A stretch of DNA of 64,000 nucleotides from the NCBI RefSeq assembly GCF_002980575.1, contig NZ_PVBS01000004.1:62001-126000 (forward strand). Direction: 5' to 3'. Shown here in pieces: positions 25,765-34,072 of this stretch. The position numbers and the translations under genes were made by a program. The notes under the pieces are model-generated. The model ran no database searches, was not told where the DNA came from, and worked only from the letters and a program-made list of their open reading frames with translations. Source of the stretch: Sphingobacterium gobiense (GTDB lineage Bacteria; Bacteroidota; Bacteroidia; Sphingobacteriales; Sphingobacteriaceae). Every line of letters starts with the position of its first letter. Within the stretch, counting starts at the first letter, position 1.

Positions 25765-26226
25765 ATGGGCTCCTTAATCTATCCAGTGCTCGCAGTGCTC
25801 GCGCTGCTGCTGATTTTCTTACTCCTCGTCAACGAGAGACGAAAATATCAACGCTACAAACGCCTCATGGAAATGGATGTCACGGTGCAATTTCAGGAAT
25901 CGAAGAATTCTCATGATCAAATGCGCCACGGCAGCGTTATGATCAACCTGCATGAGACCGCAGATCAAATTAAAAGCATCGTTATTAAAGACGTTTATTT
26001 TAGCCACGGTGCTTTCTATGTACCTGTGTTTGATCAATTATACTTTAAAGGCAACAGCGACAATAGCCAACTTCTCTCGGCACGTTTTCGGATCAGCCGT
26101 AACAACCTACACCGATTGGAGGGAAAGCAGGTCCACATCATGCTAAAAGGATCGGTAACGGATAAAGAAAATGAGGCCAAGGCGTTTAAAGCGCGTGTTC
26201 CGTATGTTACCGAGTTAACAAAATAA
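25765..26226 (+). CDS. Membrane-anchored protein of unknown function
   Basis: A 153-residue protein with one N-terminal membrane helix (LIYPVLAVLALLLIFLLLV, residues 4-22), a basic stretch (ERRKYQRYKR) that should lie in the cytoplasm, and a roughly 115-residue soluble part of mixed beta character (SIVIKDVYFSHGAFYVPVFD, ARFRISRNNLHRLEGKQVHI). I do not recognise the family. It is not in a tight operon: a terminator lies upstream, and the next gene has its own promoter and starts 57 bases downstream. The coding frame is well formed and codon use matches the neighbourhood, so the gene is probably real. Confidence 0.7.
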   Translation: MGSLIYPVLAVLALLLIFLLLVNERRKYQRYKRLMEMDVTVQFQESKNSHDQMRHGSVMINLHETADQIKSIVIKDVYFSHGAFYVPVFDQLYFKGNSDNSQLLSARFRISRNNLHRLEGKQVHIMLKGSVTDKENEAKAFKARVPYVTELTK

Positions 26227-26230
26227 TAAC

Positions 26231-26261
26231 TTGGATTTTAGAAATCTATCGAGTACCTTTG
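26231..26261 (+). promoter_or_regulatory. Promoter of the large polysaccharide operon
   Basis: TTG (26231-26233) and TACCTTTG (26254-26261) are separated by 20 bases, close to the Bacteroidetes TTG-N19-TAnnTTTG consensus. The start codon of the HTH regulator is 22 bases downstream of the -7 element. It probably drives 26284 onwards. Internal gaps up to the terminator at 52885 are short, though weak internal promoters may exist. Confidence 0.65.
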
Positions 26262-26283
26262 TTGCTCAATCTATTTCAAGTCT

Positions 26284-26835
26284 ATGTTAGGTGCGTTGAT
26301 CACTTCCAAAACAAGATTAAAACTACTGATCAAATTTTTTGTATCGGCAGGGAATACCGGCTATCTGCGTGGTATCGCTGAAGAATTCGACGAATCCACC
26401 AACGCCATCCGCAAAGAGCTCAATCAATTAACAGAAGCAGGCTTTTTGGAGCGGAAGCAAGAGCAGAAGAAAGTACTGTACCAAGCCAACACCCAACACC
26501 CCCTGTTCAATCCTGTTCAACGTTTAGTGCATTCCTTTTTAGGAGTCGACAAAGTAGTTGATCAAGTCATGGAGCGGGCGGGCGACGTGCATGAAGTTAT
26601 GCTCGTGGGTGCATACGCCAAAGGACAGGAGTCTGATCAGTTAGATGCTGTTGTGCTGGGAGAAGACCTAGACAAAGACTATTTACGCAATGTAGCGGCG
26701 AAAACAGAAAAATTGATCAATAAAAAAATTGGGTTGCAGTTCGAGAAGCCCAGTAGCGGGAGTTACATTGTAGTGTACCGCAAGGAACGTGTGTCGGATA
26801 AGCAAATGAGCGCTCAACATACAGATAACAGATGA
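26284..26835 (+). CDS. Winged-HTH regulator with degenerate nucleotidyltransferase-like domain
   Basis: A 183-residue protein. Residues 1-75 form a winged helix-turn-helix of MarR/ArsR type (TSKTRLKLLIKFFVSAGN, GIAEEFDESTNAIRKELNQL, AGFLERKQEQKKVLY). Residues 100-170 resemble a MNT-type nucleotidyltransferase fold: VMLVGAYAKGQESDQLDAVV stands where active enzymes have the GS and DxD motifs. Here GS is GA and the aspartates are displaced, so catalysis is doubtful. It is the first gene of a 26-kb capsule operon and overlaps the ugd start (26832) by four bases, so it probably controls this operon in response to a ligand. The ligand is unknown. Confidence 0.75.
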   Translation: MLGALITSKTRLKLLIKFFVSAGNTGYLRGIAEEFDESTNAIRKELNQLTEAGFLERKQEQKKVLYQANTQHPLFNPVQRLVHSFLGVDKVVDQVMERAGDVHEVMLVGAYAKGQESDQLDAVVLGEDLDKDYLRNVAAKTEKLINKKIGLQFEKPSSGSYIVVYRKERVSDKQMSAQHTDNR

Positions 26836-28214
26836 AGCAAATTAAAAAAATAACCTGTATCGGAGCAGGCTACGTAGGTGGGCCGACCATGTCTGTTATT
26901 GCCCAAAAGAATCCTCATATACAAGTAACAGTGGTCGATATCAACCAAGCGCGCATAGCGGCATGGAATGAGGAAGATTTATCGAAGCTTCCGATTTACG
27001 AAAAAGGACTGGATGCGGTCGTTGCCGAAGCACGCGGTCGTAATTTGTTTTTCGATACCGATGTTGACAAGGCGATTGAAGAGGCAGATATGATCTTTAT
27101 ATCCGTCAATACGCCAACCAAGACGTATGGAAAAGGTAAAGGACAGGCGGCCGATTTAAAATTTATTGAACTCTGTGCCCGTCAAATTGCTGAAGTCGCG
27201 AAAGATGATAAAATAGTTGTCGAAAAATCGACGCTTCCCGTGCGTACGGCAGAAACACTAAAAAGTATTTTAGATAATACCAGTAGTGGAGTGAACTTTC
27301 ATGTTCTCTCCAATCCAGAGTTTCTGGCAGAAGGAACAGCTATTGCGGATCTACATAACCCAGATCGGGTGTTAATTGGAGGTGAAAATACCGAAGCCAT
27401 TAATGCACTGGTGGGGATATATGCCAGCTGGGTACCAAACGAGCGAATTCTAACAACAAATCTATGGTCGTCGGAATTGTCGAAACTAGTGGCCAATGCC
27501 TTTCTTGCACAGCGTGTTTCTTCGATCAACGCCGTTTCTGAGCTTTGCGAAGCAACCGGAGCTAACGTAGATGAAGTCGCAAAAGCTGTAGGTATGGATT
27601 CCCGTATTGGGCCAAAGTTCCTAAAAGCTTCGGTCGGTTTTGGAGGTTCGTGTTTCCAAAAAGACATTCTGAACCTAGTGTATATTGCACGTTCTTATAA
27701 CCTGCACGCCGTAGCCGATTACTGGGAACAAGTTATTATCATGAACGACCATCAGAAAACCCGATTTGCCGAGAAAATTATACAGACGATGTATAATACC
27801 GTAAATGGTAAACAAATTGCTTTTTTGGGCTGGGCATTTAAAAAAGACACCAATGATACACGGGAATCCGCTGCTATATACGTTGCCGACCACCTACTGG
27901 ATGAGGAAGCACAGGTTGTTGTCTATGATCCGAAAGTGTCCGCAGCGCAGGTATATAAAGATTTAGATGCGCTCGGTACGCGCGCACCAGAGGCAAATCG
28001 ACGCTTGGTGAAAGTGGTCGATAACGCTTATGAAGCTATGGATGGTGCGCATGCTATTGCCGTCCTGACCGAATGGGAAGCATTTAAAACGTATGATTGG
28101 GCACAAATTAAAGAAGGGATGAAAAAGCCCGCTTTCGTTTTTGACGGTCGGAAATTGCTGGATAGAAAACAGTTGGAAGAATTGGGGTTTAAATATTATG
28201 CGATAGGGGAATAA
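26832..28214 (+). CDS. ugd: UDP-glucose 6-dehydrogenase (copy 2)
   Basis: A 460-residue paralogue of the enzyme at 11047-12429, with no gaps in hand alignment and roughly 86 % identity. The Rossmann motif CIGAGYVGGPT, EKSTLPVRTAE, SNPEFLAEGTA and the catalytic GFGGSCFQKDI (Cys274) are all intact, so both copies should be active in making UDP-glucuronate. It overlaps the preceding regulator by ATGA. Codon use is AT-richer than in copy 1, so this is not a very recent duplication. It is again followed by the TagD-like nucleotidyltransferase. Confidence 0.95.
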   Translation: MKQIKKITCIGAGYVGGPTMSVIAQKNPHIQVTVVDINQARIAAWNEEDLSKLPIYEKGLDAVVAEARGRNLFFDTDVDKAIEEADMIFISVNTPTKTYGKGKGQAADLKFIELCARQIAEVAKDDKIVVEKSTLPVRTAETLKSILDNTSSGVNFHVLSNPEFLAEGTAIADLHNPDRVLIGGENTEAINALVGIYASWVPNERILTTNLWSSELSKLVANAFLAQRVSSINAVSELCEATGANVDEVAKAVGMDSRIGPKFLKASVGFGGSCFQKDILNLVYIARSYNLHAVADYWEQVIIMNDHQKTRFAEKIIQTMYNTVNGKQIAFLGWAFKKDTNDTRESAAIYVADHLLDEEAQVVVYDPKVSAAQVYKDLDALGTRAPEANRRLVKVVDNAYEAMDGAHAIAVLTEWEAFKTYDWAQIKEGMKKPAFVFDGRKLLDRKQLEELGFKYYAIGE

Positions 28215-28299
28215 TTTAGGATACTCTTGGCACTTTTATTGCTCATTGCGGTGCAACGCATACCGATATGGAGCAGTTAAGCATTAAATAGATGATAAT

Positions 28300-28776
28300 A
28301 TGGAAGAAAAAATAGTTAGAAAAAGAGATGATTATAATCCCGGACCACGTGTCGGCATTACCTTTTCCACTTTTGATTTATTACATGCCGGGCACATCAT
28401 GATGCTTGCCGAAGCAAAGCGTCAGTGTGATTATCTTATTTGTGGTCTGCAAATGGATCCTACCTTAGACCGTCCAGAAAAAAATGCACCAACACAAACC
28501 GTAGTAGAACGTTACATCCAGCTTCGTGGCTGCCAATATGTTGACGAAATCGTGCCATACTCTACCGAACAAGACCTCGAAGACATCCTGCGTTCATTTA
28601 AGCTCGATGTCCGTATTGTTGGTGATGAATATAAAGACAAAGATTTTACCGGCAGAAAATTCTGTGAAGAAAAAGGCATCGAGCTGTATTTCAATAGCCG
28701 CGATCATCGGTTTTCGAGTTCGGGATTGCGTAAAATCGTATATGATAAAGAAAACGAGAAAAACGGGAAGAAATAA
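28300..28776 (+). CDS. TagD-like nucleotidyltransferase (copy 2), substrate unknown
   Basis: A 158-residue protein almost identical to the product of 12486-12977 over the core (four differences seen in about 146 residues), but with a different N-terminal tail. HxGH (His29/His32), DPTLDRPEKN, IVGDEY and FSSSGLRKI are all kept. The cytidylyltransferase fold suggests activation of a phosphorylated sugar or polyol. The RTEGISTT motif of glycerol-3-phosphate cytidylyltransferase is not present. It stands 85 bases after ugd copy 2 and 49 bases before the next dehydrogenase. The repeated pairing with UDP-glucose dehydrogenase hints at a shared pathway. Confidence 0.8.
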   Translation: MEEKIVRKRDDYNPGPRVGITFSTFDLLHAGHIMMLAEAKRQCDYLICGLQMDPTLDRPEKNAPTQTVVERYIQLRGCQYVDEIVPYSTEQDLEDILRSFKLDVRIVGDEYKDKDFTGRKFCEEKGIELYFNSRDHRFSSSGLRKIVYDKENEKNGKK

Positions 28777-28825
28777 ATTAACACGTCAATAGTAAACAAT
28801 AACAAGAATTAGAAAATAAACATAA

Positions 28826-30112
28826 ATGAAAAAAATAGCCGTCATAGGTCAGGGATATGTAGGCCTACCTTTAGCAATAGAATTTTCGCAATATTTTTCA
28901 GTAATTGGGTTTGATATCAATGAAGAACGTGTAAAAGAGCTGAATAGCGGAAAGGACCGTACCTTGGAAGCTGACCTAGAAAAACTTAATAAGGGAATCC
29001 AGCTAGCGGTTGATACAAATTTTGAAAAAGGGTATGCAGCTTCATGTTCCTTGGAAGAATTAAAAACGGCTACGATTTATATTGTTACGGTACCTACACC
29101 AATTGACCGTTACAACGCTCCTGATTTGACACCTTTGTTAAAAGCTTCTGAAATGTTGGGTAAAGTCATCAAAGAAGGTGATATCGTTGTCTATGAATCT
29201 ACAGTTTATCCAGGTTGTACGGAAGAAGACTGTGTGCCTATTCTTGAAAAGTATTCAGGTTTGACATTTAATAAGGACTTTTTTGTCGGTTATTCGCCTG
29301 AACGCATTGTGCCGGGTGATAAAGTCAATACCCTAACCACGATCAAAAAAGTAACTTCTGGTTCGACACCGGATATCGCAGAAGAGATTGATCAACTGTA
29401 TAAAACGATTATTAAAGCGGGGACGCATAAAACCCCTAATATCAAGGTCGCGGAAGCTTCTAAAGCTATTGAAAATGCCCAACGTGATGTTAATATCTCC
29501 TTTGTCAACGAGCTAGCGTTGATTTTTGATCGGATCGGAATCGATACAAACGATGTGTTGGAGGCGGCGGGCACAAAGTTTAATTTCTTGAAATATAAGC
29601 CAGGTTTAGTTGGCGGGCATTGTATTTCGGTAGACCCGTATTATTTGGCTCACAAAGCCGTACAATTAGGATATCATCCAAATGTGATTTTGTCCGGTCG
29701 CCGGGTAAATGATTCAGTCGCGGAGTTTATCGCTTCTAAGGTGGTAAAGCTTATGATCAAAAAGGATATCAAGGTGAGTGCTGCAAATGCTCTGATTCTT
29801 GGAGTCACGTTCAAAGAAAACTGTCCGGATGTTCGTAATACGAAAGTAGTTGATGTGTATCGGGAACTGAAAGAATATGGCGTAGACGTTGATATCTACG
29901 ATCCTTGGGCAGAGGCGGAAGAAGTGAAGCATGAATATGGGGTAGATATCGTTTCTGCGTTAGAACGAGGAAAAAAGTATGATGCGATCATCGTAGCGGT
30001 TTCACACACTGAATTTTTGAGGATGGATTTAAATATTCTGAAGAAAGATGATGCGATTGTGTTTGATATTAAGGCCTGTTTAGACCGGAGCTTGGTAGAC
30101 GCAAGATTATAA
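28826..30112 (+). CDS. tviB: UDP-HexNAc 6-dehydrogenase, TviB/WbpO type
   Basis: A 428-residue nucleotide-sugar dehydrogenase distinct from the two UGDH copies. Motifs are VIGQGYVGLPLAIEFS (residues 5-20), TVPTPIDRYNAPDLTPL, YESTVYPGCTEE, GYSPERIVPGD, KVAEASKAIENAQRDVNI, and the active site GLVGGHCISVDPYYLAHKA containing the catalytic Cys. These are characteristic of the TviB/WbpO branch, which oxidises UDP-GlcNAc or UDP-GalNAc to the uronate. It lies in front of the nonulosonate genes, so the polymer probably contains both an aminouronic acid and a nonulosonic acid. Which UDP-HexNAc is used cannot be told from sequence. Confidence 0.88.
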   Translation: MKKIAVIGQGYVGLPLAIEFSQYFSVIGFDINEERVKELNSGKDRTLEADLEKLNKGIQLAVDTNFEKGYAASCSLEELKTATIYIVTVPTPIDRYNAPDLTPLLKASEMLGKVIKEGDIVVYESTVYPGCTEEDCVPILEKYSGLTFNKDFFVGYSPERIVPGDKVNTLTTIKKVTSGSTPDIAEEIDQLYKTIIKAGTHKTPNIKVAEASKAIENAQRDVNISFVNELALIFDRIGIDTNDVLEAAGTKFNFLKYKPGLVGGHCISVDPYYLAHKAVQLGYHPNVILSGRRVNDSVAEFIASKVVKLMIKKDIKVSAANALILGVTFKENCPDVRNTKVVDVYRELKEYGVDVDIYDPWAEAEEVKHEYGVDIVSALERGKKYDAIIVAVSHTEFLRMDLNILKKDDAIVFDIKACLDRSLVDARL

Positions 30113-30115
30113 GAA

Positions 30116-31303
30116 ATGGATATATTGAATCTAATAGGCAGAAAGCAAGAGCTGTTTTCTGAAGACATAGAAAAGCACGAGAATGAACTGTGTCGTATTG
30201 TTTCATCATCGAGATTCTTGGTTATAGGCGGAGCAGGATCAATAGGCCAAGCAACGTCAAAAGAGATATTTAAAAGGAATCCTAGGAAATTACATGTTGT
30301 TGATATTAGTGAAAATAACATGGTAGAGTTAGTTCGAGATATTCGAAGTTCTTTTGGATATATTGATGGCGATTTTCAAACTTTTGCATTGGATATTGGA
30401 TCTATCGAATACGATGCTTTTTGGGAAGCTGATGGCGAATATGACTATGTACTTAACCTGTCCGCGCTAAAACACGTAAGAAGTGAGAAGGACCCCTATA
30501 CATTGATGCGGATGATTGATGTCAATGTCTTCAATACTGACAAGACGCTAGAGCAAGCTATCAACAAGGGCATAAAAAAGTACTTTTGCGTCTCGACAGA
30601 TAAAGCCGCAAATCCAGTGAATATGATGGGCGCTTCGAAGCGTATTATGGAAATGTTTCTAATGCGTAGGAGTAAAGATATTGCCATTTCCACAGCGCGC
30701 TTCGCCAATGTGGCATTTTCTGATGGATCCTTACTTCATGGGTTCAATAAGCGTATCGAGAAAAAGCAGCCTATTGTAGCGCCAAATGACATCAAACGCT
30801 ACTTTGTTATCCCTAAAGAATCCGGGGAGTTATGTTTAATGTCTTGTATTTTTGGTGAGAACCGTGATATCTTCTTTCCAAAACTAAGTGAAGAGTTACA
30901 TTTAATCACTTTTGCTGAAATTGCAGAGAAATATTTAAAAGAGATAGGGTATGAGCCTTATCTTTGTAAAGATGAGGCAGAGGCTAGAAGGCTAATCCAT
31001 ACTTTGCCGGCAGAAAAGAAATGGCCATGCCTATTTACAACAAGTGATACCACTGGGGAGAAAGATTTTGAAGAGTTTTTCACAGATAAAGAGGTGTTGG
31101 ATATGGAACGTTTTATGAACCTAGGAGTGATTAAAAATACGCTTAATATAGAAGAAGACAAATTGGCTTTATTTGAAGACAAAATAAGCAGTCTTAGGGC
31201 GCAGCGTCGTTGGCAGAAGGAAGAAATTGTTGAACTCTTCTTCAAAATGATACCGGATTTCGGGCACAAAGAAACAGGCAAATATCTTGATGCAAAGATG
31301 TAA
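30116..31303 (+). CDS. legB: Nucleotide-HexNAc 4,6-dehydratase of the legionaminate pathway
   Basis: A 395-residue SDR of the FlaA1/PglF type. The NAD site is LVIGGAGSIGQATSKEIF (about residues 34-51). STDKAANPVNMMGASK carries the MxxxK variant of the catalytic pair that is normal for GlcNAc 4,6-dehydratases. A C-terminal extension (RAQRRWQKEEIVELFF) is typical of the version found beside LegC. It makes the 4-keto-6-deoxy-HexNAc intermediate. It is followed 4 bases later by the aminotransferase and the whole Leg set, so assignment as the LegB-step enzyme is by context plus family. Confidence 0.85.
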   Translation: MDILNLIGRKQELFSEDIEKHENELCRIVSSSRFLVIGGAGSIGQATSKEIFKRNPRKLHVVDISENNMVELVRDIRSSFGYIDGDFQTFALDIGSIEYDAFWEADGEYDYVLNLSALKHVRSEKDPYTLMRMIDVNVFNTDKTLEQAINKGIKKYFCVSTDKAANPVNMMGASKRIMEMFLMRRSKDIAISTARFANVAFSDGSLLHGFNKRIEKKQPIVAPNDIKRYFVIPKESGELCLMSCIFGENRDIFFPKLSEELHLITFAEIAEKYLKEIGYEPYLCKDEAEARRLIHTLPAEKKWPCLFTTSDTTGEKDFEEFFTDKEVLDMERFMNLGVIKNTLNIEEDKLALFEDKISSLRAQRRWQKEEIVELFFKMIPDFGHKETGKYLDAKM

Positions 31304-31306
31304 TGT

Positions 31307-32449
31307 ATGAATAATGTAAAACAACTAGTGTCTTTTGTCAGAGACCAATATAAGACAGATGAGTTTATTCCCCTTCACGAACCACGTTTCCGAGGAAACG
31401 AAAAAAAATATTTGTTGGAGACGGTAGACTCAACTTTTGTGTCATCGGTGGGAGCTTATGTAGATAAACTCGAATCGATAATGCAAGATATCACAAATAC
31501 ACATAAAGCCATAGCCGTTGTAAACGGAACCTCTTCTTTACAAGTTGCACTGCGCTTAGCGGGCGTTAGTCCGGGAGATGAGGTGATTACTCAAGCGTTG
31601 ACTTTTGTTGCAACCGCTAATGCTATTGCTTATAATCAAGCAACTCCCGTATTCTTAGATGTTGATTTAGATACGATGGGGTTATCTCCCAAAGCTACTG
31701 AATCGTTTCTCGAGGAGCTTGGTGAGCTGCGAGACGATGGTTGCTACAATAAATTAACCGGGAATAAAATAGCGGCGTGTATGCCCATGCACACGTTCGG
31801 TTTTCCAGTACACCTTGAAGAGTTATTAACTGTCTGTAACAAATGGAAAATTCCGGTTGTTGAAGATGCCGCAGAATCACTCGGGAGTTTTTACAAAGGC
31901 AAGCATACGGGTTCGATAGGCCTGTTAGGCGGCTTTTCTTTTAATGGAAATAAGATCGTTACCAGTGGTGGTGGTGGGATAATCGTTACAAATAATCTGA
32001 CAATCGGAGCAAAGGCCAAATATTTAACGACCACTGCGAAAAAACCGCACCCGTACGAATTTTTCCACGATGAGCTAGGCTATAATTTTCGAATGCCTAA
32101 TTTAAATGCGGCTTTAGCATGCGCACAATTAGAACAGTTAGAAGGGTTTTTACAGGCTAAAAGGAATCTCGCTAAAGAATACGCTGATTTTTTTAAGACA
32201 TCAAATATCAAATTCCGCGAGGAACTTCCCAATACGCGTGCTAACTATTGGTTGATGTGTGTAGAACTGAGTGATAACGCAGAACGAGACGAGTTTTTGA
32301 AGATAACCAACGAGAACGGTGTAATGACTCGGCCAATTTGGACATTGATGTACCGCTTGCCGATGTATCAAAAATGTCAACGAGATGCGCAAAAAAATGC
32401 GGAGTTTTTAGAAGAAAGGATAGTAAATATACCTAGTAGTGTCAAATAG
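31307..32449 (+). CDS. legC: LegC-family PLP aminotransferase
   Basis: A 380-residue DegT/DnrJ/EryC1 aminotransferase. The start region FIPLHEPRFRGNEKKYLLE and VSSVGAYVDKLE are typical of LegC. PLP-binding elements are NGTSSLQVALRLAG, QALTFVATANAI, EDAAESLGSFYKG, and GGFSFNGNKIVTSGGGG with Lys216 as the Schiff-base residue. It would aminate C4 of the 4-keto-6-deoxy sugar. The stop overlaps the GTG start of the next gene by 11 bases, which indicates translational coupling. Confidence 0.9.
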   Translation: MNNVKQLVSFVRDQYKTDEFIPLHEPRFRGNEKKYLLETVDSTFVSSVGAYVDKLESIMQDITNTHKAIAVVNGTSSLQVALRLAGVSPGDEVITQALTFVATANAIAYNQATPVFLDVDLDTMGLSPKATESFLEELGELRDDGCYNKLTGNKIAACMPMHTFGFPVHLEELLTVCNKWKIPVVEDAAESLGSFYKGKHTGSIGLLGGFSFNGNKIVTSGGGGIIVTNNLTIGAKAKYLTTTAKKPHPYEFFHDELGYNFRMPNLNAALACAQLEQLEGFLQAKRNLAKEYADFFKTSNIKFREELPNTRANYWLMCVELSDNAERDEFLKITNENGVMTRPIWTLMYRLPMYQKCQRDAQKNAEFLEERIVNIPSSVK

Positions 32450-33062
32450 TGTTGCTATAATCGGTTACTCTGGTCATTCTTACGTTGTTATTGAGGCGGC
32501 GCGAATGAACAATATCCATATTTCTGGTTATTGCGAATCGGTCCCTTCGATAAAGAATCCATATGACTTAATATATCTGGGTAACGAAAGAGCGCAAGAT
32601 TACGACTGGCAGAAAGATATCCGTTATTTCATTGGGATAGGAGACAATACAATTCGCCGTCGGATAACCGAGCATGTTATAGAAAATGGAGGAAGATTTA
32701 CGAACATCATCCATCCATCGAGTTGGGTGAGTGATACCGTTATTTTTGGAGCGGGTGTATTTGTAAATGCTCATGCTTCCGTTAATGCATTGGCAAGTAT
32801 TGGAGACCAATGTATATTAAATACAGGAAGTGTCGTGGAGCACGAATGTACAATCGGACGGTTCGCTCATATCGCTCCAGGTGCGGTGCTCGCAGGGAAT
32901 GTAAGTGTAGGTAATGGCACTTTTATTGGTGCGAATGCTGTGGTTAAGCAAGGCGTCAGGATTGGAGAAAACGCTATCGTGGGAGCTGGTGCTGTAGTAA
33001 TACAAGATGTTGAAGATGGGCAGGTTGTTTTCGGAAATCCTGCGAAAAGGAAAATAGTATGA
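32439..33062 (+). CDS. legH: LegH/NeuD-type acetyltransferase
   Basis: A 207-residue protein starting with GTG at 32439. No suitable ATG exists before residue 24, and the frame before it would lose the Rossmann-like strand VAIIGYSGHSYVV, the PglD-type UDP-sugar binding start. The C-terminal half is a left-handed beta-helix of hexapeptide repeats (VFVNAHASVNALASIGD, GAVLAGNVSVGNGTFIGA, AIVGAGAVVIQDV). It should acetylate the 4-amino group to give the di-N-acetylated sugar. It overlaps both neighbours (legC by 11 bases and legI by 4). Confidence 0.88.
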   Translation: MSNSVAIIGYSGHSYVVIEAARMNNIHISGYCESVPSIKNPYDLIYLGNERAQDYDWQKDIRYFIGIGDNTIRRRITEHVIENGGRFTNIIHPSSWVSDTVIFGAGVFVNAHASVNALASIGDQCILNTGSVVEHECTIGRFAHIAPGAVLAGNVSVGNGTFIGANAVVKQGVRIGENAIVGAGAVVIQDVEDGQVVFGNPAKRKIV

Positions 33063-34072
33063 GTAAAGTTATTATAATAGCAGAGGCTGGTGTTAATCAT
33101 AATGGAAGTCTAGAAAACGCATTTAAATTGATCGATGCTGCGGTGGCAGCAGATGTAGATTACATCAAGTTCCAAACTTTCAAAGCAGATAAATTAGTCG
33201 CCAAGTCAGCGAAAAAAGCTGATTATCAAATTCAGAGCACTGGAAATTCAGATGGTTCTCAATTGGATATGTTGAAAAAATTGGAGATTTCCCACGAAGA
33301 CCATGAACGTCTGATTGCATATTGTAAAAAGAAAGGTATAAAGTTTTTTTCGACGGCTTTTGATTTGGACTCTCTACAATATCTGAAAGATATAGGGTTA
33401 GATTTAGTAAAGATACCGTCCGGCGAAATTACTAATTTACCTTATTTACGTAAAGCGGCTCAGTTATTTGACAAGGTGATCCTGTCCACAGGGATGTGTA
33501 CGCTTAAAGATATACAATTGGCGGTAAACGTTTTCAAGAAAGAGGGAATTGACGACAGTCAAATAACGATATTGCATTGTAATACGGAATATCCAACTCC
33601 TATGGGAGATGTTAATCTTAAAGCAATGTTGCAGATTGGACAAACGTTTAATACAGAAATAGGTTATTCCGACCACACCCTTGGAATTGAGGTTCCGATC
33701 GCTGCGGTTGCGTTGGGCGCACGTATTATAGAGAAACACTTCACCTTAGATAAAACTATGGAAGGTCCTGACCACGCTGCGTCATTGGATCCAGCGGAGC
33801 TAAAAGCGATGAGCTCGGCCATTAGAAATATAGAGCTGGCGATTTCAGGTTCCGGTATAAAAGAACCTAGTATGTCCGAAAAAAAGAATATGGACGTAGC
33901 AAGGAAAAGTATTGTGGCAAAATGCGCAATTAAAAAAGGCGAAGTTTTTTCGGAAGAAAATCTCACGGTGAAAAGACCTGGTACAGGTATTTCACCTATG
34001 CGATGGGATGAGGTGAGAGGAAGTATTGCTATGCAAGATTTCGAAGAAGACGATTTAATTAGTATGCCATGA
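33059..34072 (+). CDS. legI: N-acetylneuraminate/legionaminate synthase
   Basis: A 337-residue NeuB-family synthase that condenses the 6-deoxy di-N-acetyl-mannosamine-type sugar with phosphoenolpyruvate to give the nonulosonic acid. Visible motifs are IIIAEAGVNHNGSLENAFKL (residues 4-23), KFQTFKADKLV, FFSTAFD, VKIPSGEITN, ILHCNTEYPTP, GYSDHTLGIEVPI, EKHFTLDKTMEGPDHAAS, and a C-terminal antifreeze-like SAF domain (AIKKGEVFSEENLTVKRPG). ATGA overlaps on both sides place it in the tightly coupled leg block. Confidence 0.93.
   Translation: MSKVIIIAEAGVNHNGSLENAFKLIDAAVAADVDYIKFQTFKADKLVAKSAKKADYQIQSTGNSDGSQLDMLKKLEISHEDHERLIAYCKKKGIKFFSTAFDLDSLQYLKDIGLDLVKIPSGEITNLPYLRKAAQLFDKVILSTGMCTLKDIQLAVNVFKKEGIDDSQITILHCNTEYPTPMGDVNLKAMLQIGQTFNTEIGYSDHTLGIEVPIAAVALGARIIEKHFTLDKTMEGPDHAASLDPAELKAMSSAIRNIELAISGSGIKEPSMSEKKNMDVARKSIVAKCAIKKGEVFSEENLTVKRPGTGISPMRWDEVRGSIAMQDFEEDDLISMP

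Noticed and set aside
26284..26835. HTH-nucleotidyltransferase protein considered as half of a toxin-antitoxin pair (MNT/HEPN type)
   Set aside because: No HEPN partner is adjacent. The gene overlaps ugd and is fused to a DNA-binding domain.
26284..28776. Tandem presence of two ugd modules considered as a transposon-borne duplication
   Set aside because: No insertion sequence, transposase or flanking direct repeat is visible near either copy, and the ugd copies have already diverged strongly.
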